Assembly (NCBI GenBank): GCA_037951165.1
Contig: JBBDHG010000418.1
Location: forward strand, 30,001-94,000
Reading direction: 5' to 3'
From: Lophius americanus
Taxonomy: Eukaryota > Chordata > Actinopteri > Lophiiformes > Lophiidae
Length of the DNA stretch: 64,000 nucleotides
In this document: piece after piece, positions 10,946-21,859 of the stretch
Numbering within the stretch: position 1 is the stretch's first letter
Layout: the number at the start of each line of letters is the position of its first letter
Program-made: the position numbers and the translations under genes
The notes under the pieces: generated by a model
Database searches by the model: none
What the model was told of the DNA's origin: nothing
What the model saw: the letters and a program-made list of their open reading frames with translations, nothing else

Positions 10946-13900
10946 ATGTGGGTGAGTGCAACTTATTCACCGCAGAGTCTCTGCTGTGCATTGACCACTA
11001 CAGCATCATCATCATCATCATCGGTGCATACATATCCTGGTGACCTGATTGTTGCCCTGCTGCGGCACGAAGGCACATCATCGTACCAGGTGACTCAGTG
11101 TTTGCTCACCTGTGCTCAACCAGTTTCTGCAGCCATGAGGCATGACAGTTGTGACACAAACGTTGGAAACGCACAAACGGAAGAATGGAATGTTAGTTTT
11201 GCTTCAGAACCCGCTCTGTACATTTTCTCTTCCTCTGGTTTTCTGAGCCCCTGGAACCGAACTGAACTGAATTGAATGCATGTTTTGTGACGGTTCCGGA
11301 GGGGAGGAGCCTAATCCAAATGCGCTGAGAAGCAGCGAGGGGAACAAAAGATTTTAACTTGTCGGAGTTTTTTTTATCTGTGGAGGTCGACCCGGTTATG
11401 CTTTTATTGCCGGAGCGGTTTCCTCTTTCGTCCGGGTCAACGGACGGAAACCATCACCGGTTCATGTAATCATAAACAGCTGAAGATATTTATAAGTTTC
11501 CCAGAATGCCACGGGAAACATTCCGGCTGTCATAAGCTGGGTTTCCATGCACATCCTGATTCCGAATAGATTCCGGAAAAGACGCCTAACCGGAAAGAAA
11601 ATGCTGCATGTTAGCGACCCATTCCGGTTTCAGGTTTGGGTTTGTCCACTTTGGGTCAGGTGACCATCTAACTGGTTTCTCAAGATGGCAGAACTGAAAC
11701 CGACCTTTCGCCCTCTCGCACTCTTGTGAGAGAACTGTTTTGTTTTTAACGCTCTCTGTCGCCATAGCGACAGCAGGTTTGAGCCCGGTGACGAAGAAAT
11801 CTATAAGTTAAGAAAACTTTCCAAATACCTTAAAAATAAATGAAAAATTAAAGAGAAACATTCACAGCAATTCACGTTGAGCCGGGAATAAACTTTAGGA
11901 TTTGGGCGAGTTTCTTGGCCCGATCTTGAACAACTACGTCGGGTTTTCTCACCAATATCGGTCCGCCGTCATCAAGTGTTGAGGGTACTGAGCTTCGGCG
12001 CGTCATGTTGATAAAAACAACAATTAGACATGAAGTAGGAAATACAGCTTTTGTCTGGCGACTACGCAGCAACGCGCCCAAACTTTGATGGGCACCAAAG
12101 TGGTTCAAGACCCCCCTAAACAAAAGGGTCTCGGCTTACGTTCTCTGGTGCAGTTCCACTGATATAAGGCAGCAGCATGGACAGAAACAGGAAGTGACAT
12201 CGACTGCAGGGTTCCGTATTTCCCTTGAGAGAGAGAGAGAGAAAAGAAGAAGAGATGATCGCCTTGATCACCATGGTGACGCCTCACCTGGGCTAAAACA
12301 GGTTATGTTCAAGGTTTCTCAATATTTGATACATAAAAACTGAACTTTTACCTGTTTGATTCTGACTCTGGGGACACCGAGAAGACCCGATCCAGACCAC
12401 CTAAGAGGTCCGGATCAGGACCTCTGTTTTTTTTTTTTATTCCTCCATCAAGTTGTATTTTTATTCTATTTTTGAAGTTTTAGTGCTTATTTTTACTTGC
12501 GTTTTGGATGGAAAGTGAATCTATTGCAGGAAGTTTGAGGAAGATTATTATGTTATCTCTCAGGATTAATAATACTAAAATAAATATGTTTTAAGTGTTT
12601 CCCGACTCTTTGGACAATAAATTTAAAAAAAACTGTCTATTATAAAAAGGATAATAAACACTGAAAGGTCACCATCATCGGTTTGACGCACTATAAATGA
12701 AATGTCATGGACTTCCTTTAAACTTTAGAACGTTATAAACTCAAAACTTACAAACTTTACTTGTATTTTTTTGTTGCACTTGATTTAAGACTCAATCACT
12801 GAACAAGTTATATTTCTCTGAGATATAGGGACTTGTTTTTTTAGGGAGTTGAACATCTTTTCTGTTAAAAATAATCTTGGAAATATCTCAAATGCTCCAA
12901 ATTTGTATTTCCAGCAAACTTAGAGAGAAATTTCATCTTTAAATGCTTAAATATTACTCTTTAATCTTATTCCAAAGTCTCAATGGTCTTAAATGTAGAA
13001 TAGTGTCACTAAAAAATGGATTCAAACTCTATAAATCTACACAGGGGGGATTTATGTAGCTGGTTGAGGAGACTTTTTTTAAACAAGAAAAAATGCAAAC
13101 ATTACAATAACAATAAGAAAATAAAAATAAAAAGTGATATGGAGCGATCTGGTAAAAAAAAACGGGGGTAAATTACATTTTTAGTATAACTGGCTGATTC
13201 TGAGATATAAAACTTTCACATATTCTATTGGCAGATTTTTTAAATTTCTTAAAAGCTTGAAAAACATTGAATTAATTATTTTTAAAGGTATTTTTTTTAA
13301 AGGAATTCTTTTTTCAGTGTAGCTTTTTTCCACTTGTACCACATGCTGGAACAAATAAAGGCGTTTTCAATAAGTTCAACTTCTACAGATAGAAGAATTC
13401 TATTCTATTCTTCTATCAACACAGATAAGGAGGAGATCTATCGTGTCTTCATCACATTTTACTCTGATAGTTCATGTCTTCCTCACAAAGGCCAGATTTC
13501 TTCTTTTTTTTGACAAAAGAAAAACACGTTTTTTCCACGAATAGCTTCCGAACTGCTGAAATGATTTTGTCCAGATGTGAACCAACTCCAGGTTCTTTTT
13601 TATGACTATCATATTTTACTCTAATAACTAACATTCTACTCACTTCAGAGGAACTCAATTAATGAAAAATACTATAGAGGAAACTTTCCATTTAATTTGA
13701 AGGGTTCAGTCAGGAGGATCGCTTGTGCAACGCAGGGGATTGTGGACTTTTTGGGGGATACACCCTTGTTGTCGGGGACAACAGCATAAACATTGTTTTG
13801 TTGTATGCAGATCTTAAAGTGAGAGGATCTGATTCAATCTAGCCTCTAAGGGATGGAGAGTGTCGGTGGTTTTGGGTCAGAACACTTTCTGAAGGTTCTT

Positions 13901-14100
13901 CTCAGGATTGAGGCTCTTCTTATTCATATCCGCATTTTCACATATATAAACTTTATTTTTTTTTTTATCTCTTTCTCTTTGTATAGTAAAGATTGTTAAG
14001 AGTTATAAATAAGTTGTTATACATAATTATTAGGCATGTAGGGAGGATTATCTCACATTACCTGGGAAACGAGCTGAAGAAACCGGGCCTCTACACAACC

Positions 14101-14134
<34 letters not shown>

Positions 14135-17100
14135 CGTATACATCTCCAGTATTCTCTCTCCAACCGACACTCCTTCTTTCTATACCTCCGCTCATGTCGT
14201 CTAACGTGTCGCCGTTCCTCTTCTCACAGACGAGTGTCCAAGCGCCTGAGGAAAGTACGAGACCATTGAATCCCAGGCTGCCAGGTACTGGTTTCCTGTA
14301 ACGGCACCTATGGAAGGTTTATGGATATCATGTTATAGAAGAGGGAATAATGTTCCATTGCTTTGTGTTGCGTCCTCGTCTTCATGTCCAGTGGTTCCAA
14401 AACCAGGCCGCCACAGAAAGCCCATGACGGCCCCGAAGACCCAGAGGGACAAGGCTCCGAAGAGGAAACGAGTGATACTGACTGTCCTGGCGGTGGTGGC
14501 GCTACTGGGCATACTGGTGACGGCGGGATACTTCAGTGAGTCACCGTTCCTGACAGAAGTCACCTCCTTCAAGTCCACACATGTAGTCCATGTCACATGT
14601 AGTCCATGTCACATGTAGTCCATGTCACATGTAGTCCATGTCACATGTAGTCCATGTCACATATAGTCCATGTCACATGTAGTCCATGTCTTGATGTAGT
14701 CCATGTCACATGTAGTCCATGTCTTGATGTAGTCCATGTCACATGTAGTCCATGCCACATGTAGTCCATGTCACATGTAGTCCATGTCACATATAGTCCA
14801 TGTCACATGTAGTCCATGTCTTGATGTAGTCCATGTCACATATAGTCCATGTCACATATAGTCCATGTCACATGTAGTCCATGTCTTGATGTAGTCCATG
14901 TCTTGATGTAGTCCATGTCTTGATGTAGTCCATGTCACATGTAGTCCATGTCACATGTAGTCCATGTCTTGATGTAGTCATGTCACATGTAGTCCATGTC
15001 CTGATGTAGTCCATGTCACATGCAGTCCATGTCACATGTAGTCCATGTCACATGTAGTCCATGTCACATATAGTCCATGTCACATGTAGTCCATGTCACA
15101 TATAGTCCATGTCACATGTAGTCCATGTCTTGATGTAGTCCATGTCACATGTAGTCCATGTCTTGATGTAGTCGAGGTCTTGATGTAGTCCATGTCACAT
15201 GTAGTCCATGTCTTGATGTAGTCCATGTCACATGTAGTCCATGTGACATGGACATGGACTTGATGTAGTCCATGTCACATGTAGTCCATGTCTTGATGTA
15301 GTCCTCATCTTGAATGGGAATAATGTTCTAAGCCGTGTTTTTCCGTCCCTTCTGTTCCTCCTCGCCGCAGTCAAACAGCTGATTGACAGCAAGTACTTCT
15401 TCTGCGCCCGGTCCGTGAGGTTCATCCCTCTGGACCAGGCCTGCGACGGCAAAGACGACTGCTCCGGAGGAGAGGATGAAGTCACCTGTGTGTCCAGCTT
15501 TAAGGTTAACGCCACCTTTCCAGGTAAGAAGGAAATTTCAGGTATTTATACTTTACTTGATTTTTTTCCATTTCCCGCCACTTTTATGCTTGTACTCTTG
15601 GCTGGCTCCACTTCCTGTTTGGATTTGTGGGTGTGAATGTGATCATTCAGAACGTCTGAGGTAAACCAAAGGTTTTAGGTGTTGTTTGATTTTGTGGTTT
15701 GAGAAAACGTTCCAGGTTCATAACCTAAATAAAGAAAATTTAAATAAATAAGACAACAACTCAAAGAACGGAAACCTTCCACAAAAATACAAAAGTACCG
15801 AAAGTAGAAATTATTGTTGAGATTTTTTTTCGTGCATTCATTTATGAGTTACTGCCTCTAAAGCTTCCAAAAAACAAAGCTTATCTTGTAGACAAAGTCA
15901 GAGCTACGTGGTTCTGACAGGACAGGGACGCTCCAAACAGGCTATGATCATCTTATAAAGTACTCAAAGTCATAAAGTAGTCAGATTACTTCCTGCTGTA
16001 GCATCGACAGACGCGATATTATTACTATATAACAGTGTAACTTTATGACTAAAGTGTATTTTGCTGATAATACTTTCATAAGTAAGATTTTGAATGCAGG
16101 TCCGTTACTAGTAATGGAGTATTTTCACAGAGTGGTATCAGTACTTTTACTCAAGTACAGGATCTGAATACTTCATCCACACCAGAGTCGGTTTTACTTT
16201 GTCATCAGAGGAGACCCAAAAAAAAAAAGGTGTGACTCTTCTTCTCTCCTCCTCTTCGCCTCTCCTCCCTCCAGTGCGTCTGACGTCAGCTGACCGCGTC
16301 CTGCAGGTCTTCAGTCCCGGCTCGGGTTGGCGGAGTGTGTGCAGCGACGACTGGACGCAGCAGCACACGAACACGGCGTGTCGACAGCTTGGATATACAA
16401 AGTGAGTTCCGAACATCGGACCGGTGCGAGGAAATGAAAAGTTGAGCTGGAAACGAGTCCGACGTCCTTCTGCTCCTGTCTCCACAGCGAACCTCTGAGC
16501 AAAGAGGTCCGAGTGGACCTCCTGATACCGGTCCTGAGACGAGGACCGTTCACAGCTGTCAGGTCCGGGACCACCTCCACACCCATCCATCAGGCAACCA
16601 TCGACCGGTGAGGAAGGCGACATCCTCCTCACTGTCCCTCAGAGCTCCGCCTTTATTGCTGCTACACGCAACCCTGAGTAAAATGTGGAACACGGCATTC
16701 AGCCATAACATTAGAACCACCTAGTATAAGTGAATAACTGCACGGTTTAGGTTTAATTTCTCCTAACTGTTTGATTTGATTTAAATGATCCTGTTTTGAC
16801 ATGTGTGTATTCAGATTTCATGGAATCAGCATCACATTCGTTTCATGATGAAAGAGGAAATCCGTTAAAAAAAATACGGCATAGGTTTTAAATAAGTTTC
16901 ATTAGTGGAACAAACAGCTTTCAATTATTATACATTTATTAGATTGGCTCATATATATATATATATAATTATCAGGAAACTATGTTGTTTTTAATGTATC
17001 AGAAATATTCCATAAATCTAATTTTTACTGGTTTCAGTCATAATTTAATGCCAAAAATGCATCAAATGAAGTTTATTAGTTTATTTTAAAATCATGTATA

Positions 17101-17522
17101 TTACAAAGATATGTAATAAAATACATTCATTTTAAATACTAGGACTAAAGTTTTTTTTTAGAGTGTATCAGAACTACATTCTTTTCAGCGGGTTCTGCTG
17201 GAGTATCTGTGGGATGTTTACACTAAATAAGAAAACAAATGCTGGCAAAACACAAACCAGTTTGTTCTTATAGCCGACAGTTTTTTATCGATACAAAATA
17301 GTTCCCTTGCCACTGTGACGAGGTTGTCGGAGATATTCTAACCTCACCTGTCAGTGGTTATAATGTTATGGATGGTTAGGTTATTTTCTGTCTTTGACTA
17401 AAAGAGGAAAATGTTTTTGTTTGTTTGTCAACAGCAGTTCATGCAGGTCCAGATCTGTGGTATCCTTGTCCTGCTCAGGTGAGTTTGACCTTTACAAAAG
17501 AGGGCGGGGGTCATAGGTAGAC

Positions 17523-17582
<60 letters not shown>

Positions 17583-18946
17583 GTGCGACGGCTCTTAGAG
17601 CTTCGTCCTCTCAGGAGAAGATGAAAGAATATAAAACCACATGAAGTAAAAGTTAGCCGTCTCTGTCTGTCAGACTGTGGTCAGGTGGGCTTGCAGGACC
17701 GTATCGTTGGGGGGACGGACGCTTTCATTGAGGACTGGCCCTGGCAGGTCAGCCTGCAGCAGGGGGGCCAACACGTATGCGGAGGCTCGCTGGTATCACC
17801 GCGTTGGGTGGTCACTGCGGCCCACTGCTTCACCGGGTCAGTACGCCGTCCGTGACCTTCGCCCATGACCTTCCTCTGTGGTTATAACGCTCATCTTCCT
17901 CGTTGTCCTCCTCTCATGGCCTCTGCAGCAGTAAGAAGGAGCTGTCCCGCTGGAGAGTGGTGTCGGGCCGGACCTACATGGGCACCCTTGGCGGTTCCAG
18001 CGTGGACCGGATCATCCTGAACGGGGACTACGATCCGGCCCAGAATGACTACGATGTGGCCCTGATGAGACTCAAGAGCTCCATCAGCGTTGGAGGTTCG
18101 TCTCTAAAAAGGCAGCGACAGAACCTTGAAGTGGAAGAAAGGATGGACATTTCTTCTGAATGAAAGTTCTCCTCCGTTCAAACTGGATCCTCTGTCCTTG
18201 TCTCCCAGACTCCAGCAGACCCGTCTGTCTGCCTCCTAAAGCTTTGGGCCTTTCTGCTGGTGCCAACATGATTGTGACGGGTTGGGGATACCTGGAGGAA
18301 AACGGTGAGACCGACTCTACCTTCATCATCATCGACCTTCTGCCACCTTTTGAGCGATAAACTGTAGCCTGAAGTTATTCCCATAACCTGAACCTCAGCT
18401 CCTGGTTCTGCCTTCAGGTAAGGTTTCTCCTTCCCTTCAGAAGGCCTCCATCCCCCTCATAGACCGGGCTAAATGTTCCAGCCCCGTCGTCTACGGTCAC
18501 GCCATCACTCCTAGGATGATCTGTGCTGGTTTCCTGGAGGGGAGGGTCGACGCCTGTCAGGTAACAGAACACAGACTTTTTCTTTTTTTTTCAAAAAAGT
18601 CAATATTAATCTTCTCTTCTGGCAAATCTTCAAATCTTCGGGACATTAAAGTTCTCTGCGACTGTCGTTGTGCCGTCATGAATCGCAGGGGGACAGCGGG
18701 GGTCCGTTGGTGCACTTGAAGGCCTCAAAATGGCATCTGATAGGAGTGGTGAGCTGGGGGGTCGGCTGTGCCCGCGAGAGAAGACCGGGGGTCTACTGCA
18801 ACGTGGAAGAGATGCTGAACTGGATTCACTCAGTCACCGCGGTACGAAACATCTTCTCCTTCTTCTTCCTTGTGGTCGTAGTAGTTAGGGGGAAAAGATC
18901 GGATTAACGCGACTCTGCTGCATCTTTACAACAGAGAAACTCCTGA
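10946..18946 (+). CDS. tmprss4: type II transmembrane serine protease, TMPRSS4-like
   Basis: A cell-surface trypsin-like protease, 460 aa from 13 exons: 10946-10951, 14230-14284, 14392-14535, 15371-15523, 16275-16401, 16488-16607, 17435-17478, 17674-17836, 17929-18095, 18209-18304, 18418-18560, 18689-18841, 18935-18946. All joins are GT-AG and keep phase. Order: short cytoplasmic tail, signal-anchor helix (residues 48-68), LDL-receptor class A module (about 80-112, CDG..DC...EDE), SRCR domain (about 117-215, TACRQLGY), then the protease from IVGG at 227. The triad is H267 (TAAHC), D313 (NDYDVAL) and S409 (GDSGGP). D403 six residues before the serine predicts cleavage after Arg/Lys. C218 before the activation site should tether the light chain to C333. 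The LDLa-SRCR-protease order and the GYFIKQLIDSKYFFC stem fit TMPRSS4 better than TMPRSS5 or TMPRSS13. The start is the weakest part: ATG TGG then gtgagt gives a two-codon first exon in phase 0 with exon 2. C443 replaces the usual Thr of GVYTKV. Confidence 0.9.
10952..14229 (+). other. tmprss4 intron 1
   Basis: A 3.3-kb intron between the two-codon exon and exon 2. It holds an (ATC)n run near 11,006, a CpG-containing stretch with repeated ttccgg words (11,280-11,640), a GA run near 12,229, a dispersed-repeat block at 13,680-13,780 and an (AT)n(AC)n run at 14,101-14,134. No further exon was recognised. Confidence 0.5.
13680..13790 (-). repeat. dispersed repeat copy (hallmark block)
   Basis: Reverse-orientation hallmark block at about 13,703-13,755. 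The flank (gatacacccttgttgtcgg) resembles those after the blocks at 1,935 and 9,346. Confidence 0.55.
14577..15305. repeat. 16-bp minisatellite filling tmprss4 intron 3
   Basis: Roughly 45 head-to-tail units of acatgtagtccatgtc with two common variants (acatatag... and ttgatgtag...). It occupies nearly the whole intron between exons 14392-14535 and 15371-15523. The common unit contains a dyad, ACATG-N5-CATGT. At 15,236-15,260 the array turns on itself (AGTCCATGT ... ACATGGACT). There are no unique spacers, so it is not a CRISPR array. Confidence 0.95.
16700..17377. mobile_element. Tc1/mariner-like remnant with both ends
   Basis: Left end cagccataacattagaacca and right end gtggttataatgttatgg match the ends at 7,979 and 8,263. 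The interior of about 640 bp is AT-rich and retains a short word (gagtatctgtgggatg) typical of the transposase 3' region of such elements. No transposase frame survives. It sits in tmprss4 intron 6, between exons 16488-16607 and 17435-17478. Confidence 0.7.
17523..17580. repeat. (GAT)n microsatellite
   Basis: About 19 perfect atg/gat units in the tmprss4 intron before the first protease exon. Confidence 0.95.
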
Positions 18947-20648
18947 GTTCCTCCGCCGAGACGAGGAGCCGTCACCAGACTTCGGTCCAGTCCAGCTCGG
19001 ACAAACGCGAAACTGAAAGGAACAGTTCTGCGAGGGTTGACCGGAGATCGGACGGAGGGAAAAGGCGAAGAGGAAAAAAAGCTGGAGATCGATATGAACA
19101 CTAATGAACGTGAAGGTTAAACAAGGTCATATGAAATGCACAAATTGCATTTTCTGCTATTTCATACGACCGAGAATATGAGCCACATTAAAAGAAAAAA
19201 ACAATTTAGGATTTCAGGAATGAAGTCTAATTATACAAGAATTAAGTGGCAATTTAACGAGAATAAAATAGTTATTTCACGAGAATAAATCCGTAATTCA
19301 ACAAGAATAAAGTCGTTATTTCTCTAGAATAAAGTCATAATTTTAACTAGATGGTCGTAATTTTACGAGAAAAATGTTGTAATCTTACGATAATAAAGTT
19401 GTTCCTTTACGAAAATAAAGTTGTAATTTTACGAGAATAAAGTTGTAATCATACTAGAATTTATTCTCATTAAATTATGACGGTTTATCTTAAAATTATC
19501 TCTTTTTCTCGTGAATGTATTTTTCTTCCTCATTAAATTAAGGCTTTATTCACATAAAAAAATCTCGTTATAATACGACTCTCTTCAAATTCTAACTTTA
19601 TTGATAAATTAGAATATTTATCAAACAATTAGGACTTTCTGAACACAATCTCCTTTTTCTCTTTTGTCCATGTGTCCCTAATACTCCCTCGTGATATCAG
19701 GTACTAACTCAGGGTCCAAATATATATATACTTATATGATGTGACTCTAGACAATCAGGGAAGATTTTAACTTTTACAGTGCAGCGCTGTAGTTTTAAAA
19801 TAACACAAACAGAAACAGAATAAAACGGACGACTTGATCGGCCCGGCGGTGTTGAGCTGACGCGGCGATGACACGATACACCTGAACCGGGTATTATGGG
19901 CTTAAGTTTGGGGGCGAGGGGGTCACATGAGGTAAATATAAACATATTAAACCTGTGTTCTGCTGAGTCAGCAGATGTCCGTGTGAAGCCTCAGGTCAAC
20001 ATCGCCGGGTCCAGACGTCTTATAGGGTTTATGGTGCCGACTCAGCCCATCTGATACCTGTCCATATCAAAGGGCAATTGCAGCTTTTTACGGCGCGGAC
20101 GGCGTGTTTTCATCACTCCACTGATCGATCGTTATCACATGCACTTTAAGAGGGAAGTGAGATTTACTTGACTTTCCTGTAAACACACTGGAAAAGTCCA
20201 ATTATGCACTAAAGACTCAAATCACGCTGTTGTAAAAGTGTTCAAAGTTCTTTCACATCAAGGGGTTGCGATTGCTCTTTTATCCGGCGCGCCTTCAGGA
20301 TATCACGCCGTGAGCGTTGTTTTTTGCCTGGGACTGATAAAGAATACAAAATATTTGAATTGTGCAATGAGGCAGAACCCGATCATTCCACTTTCCTCAC
20401 CCTGTGCTCATTTTAGCGTCGCCCTCCGGTCTGATGTTCACAGATTAAGTAAAAAAAAAAAAACTGGCGTGTCTGAATTTCATAATAATATTCAACCTTT
20501 TGCTTTTTACTGTACGATACTGTAAAATACTTAGATGTGGATTTTTTATTATAGGGTTTGTATATTATAGTGAATGGCAGAAGGACTTTTAAGATTTGTG
20601 TGACTTTATTGTTTGTTTTGTGTACAGCTGTAAATAAGTTGTAAATAT
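18947..20648 (+). other. probable 3' untranslated region of tmprss4 plus intergenic DNA
   Basis: No coding signature. It contains the degenerate tandem array at 19,190-19,620 and no confident second gene. How much belongs to the tmprss4 transcript is unknown. Confidence 0.4.
19190..19620. repeat. degenerate tandem repeat (acgagaataaagttgtaatttt type)
   Basis: About 15-20 imperfect units of 20-25 bp. The second half is partly inverted (ttattctcattaaattatgac). Similar arrays occur at 49,195-49,445 and 50,805-51,030. Its many AATAAA words make polyadenylation prediction unreliable here. Confidence 0.7.
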
Positions 20649-20654
20649 AATAAA
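20649..20654 (+). terminator. candidate polyadenylation signal for tmprss4
   Basis: AATAAA preceded by TGTA-rich sequence and followed about 30 nt later by a GT/T-rich tract (gtgtttgtttttatt), the usual layout of a cleavage site. It is 1.7 kb past the stop codon, so the link is tentative. Confidence 0.35.
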
Positions 20655-20786
20655 TGCTTCTTTTTTTTTAAGCTTGGAAAGTGGAATCGTGTTTGTTTTT
20701 ATTATTTGTCAACAGCTTTATTTTTTCTTTATTAGAGTATTTGCTGAAAATCTGGAGCTGGATCTCCTCTCTCCATGAAAAAAGCT

Positions 20787-20900
20787 CCAAATCCCCTGCG
20801 TTGTACAAGGAATCCCCGGGATTGAATTCCTCCGATTGAAGGGAGTTACCCTTGAGGGTCAAATACCCTTCAGTCACAATCTCCCTGAATAGTCTGAACG
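20787..20900 (+). repeat. dispersed repeat copy (hallmark block)
   Basis: Forward-orientation hallmark block at 20,787-20,835 (aatcccctgcgttgtacaag, then a CCCC run and attgaat). Only this end of the element is recognisable. Confidence 0.6.
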
Positions 20901-21035
20901 GCAAAAATACTTTCTAATGGACTAATCATCACCTTCGCAAAAAAAAAAGAAGAAATAAAAGAGAAGCTCAAAATATGCAAAAAAAAATAAAGTCTATGAT
21001 GTCATCACCGACATCAAGGGTTTCACCCTGGAAAG

Positions 21036-21410
21036 CTTCCAATCCCCTGTGTTGTACAAGCAACCCGCCTGATTGGACTTATTTAAATAATAATAATAAT
21101 AATACATTTTATTTATTATTTATAATAATACATGTTTATTTACTTTACGTTTGGATGGAATCTCAAAGTGCTAAAATGGGAAGTTATGTTAGAAAAACAG
21201 TGTATAAAAATCCACCTGGAGATTAACATATGAACTATTTAAGTAAAATATAATATATACAGGTTTGATCTCCTCGACTTGATTAATATGCACCACATTT
21301 CGAATAAACTGGACCAACTGTTAGGAAGTTATGTCCTGAAAACGTTTGGAGCTACAGCGCCATCTAGTGGCAGATATATCCACATGGACCTCATTTGAAA
21401 ACGATGATGA
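21036..21410 (+). repeat. dispersed repeat copy, with an L2-type tail inserted
   Basis: The hallmark block at 21,036-21,078 is followed by a (TAA)n-rich reverse LINE-tail-like stretch (21,080-21,170). Module text resumes at about 21,285 with 'aataaactggaccaac' and the atctagtgg core near 21,362. Confidence 0.5.
21357..21370 (-). promoter_or_regulatory. CTCF core consensus match
   Basis: The minus strand reads CCACTAGATGGCGC, which fits CCASYAGRKGGCRS at every position. It lies in the 3' intergenic space between tmprss4 and mre11. Binding cannot be told from sequence alone. Confidence 0.45.
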
Positions 21411-21617
21411 TACCAAGGTATCCCAGACTTTTCTGGGACATAATAAAATCAGCAATAACTGTGATCACTAAGAAGATGAAAAAATGAAGAAGAACGTGGA
21501 AACGACAGATTCTGTATCCACAACAGGAAAACAGCATAAACTCATTTATGCCTTTTTTTTTATTTTTGTCTCAACGCAAAAACAAACTGACGGACGCTTG
21601 TACGTGAAAAATTAACA

Positions 21618-21623
21618 TTTATT
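21618..21623 (-). terminator. polyadenylation signal for mre11
   Basis: AATAAA on the minus strand, 237 nt past the mre11 stop codon, the nearest good candidate downstream. Confidence 0.6.
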
Positions 21624-21859
21624 AACTCTTGAATCAGAGAACTACAAAAGGCGATGACGGAGTTTGGGCGACATGAATCAGTGTTGAAGCAGGATAAGAA
21701 AAGTTCTTCAGCAGAAGGACATAAAAGCTCCTTTTACCTCAAACAGAAGCACCGGTCCGGTTTAAGTCCTTCAGGTTATGAGCGCAGCGGGTTTTTTGAA
21801 CGGCATTAACAGGATTAGTTTCTAAATCAGCATGAACATGAGTGGTTGTACCGACGCTC

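Noticed and set aside
11872..12287. Minus-strand frames in tmprss4 intron 1
   Set aside because: No family resemblance, no splice pattern, opposite to the host gene.
14577..15305. CRISPR-like array of short repeats
   Set aside because: Units abut without unique spacers, the context is a vertebrate intron, and there are no cas genes. It is a minisatellite.
17674..18841. Identity as TMPRSS5 or TMPRSS13
   Set aside because: The catalytic text shares words with both, but the stem (short linker, single LDLa with CDG..DC...EDE, then SRCR with TACRQLGY) follows TMPRSS4.
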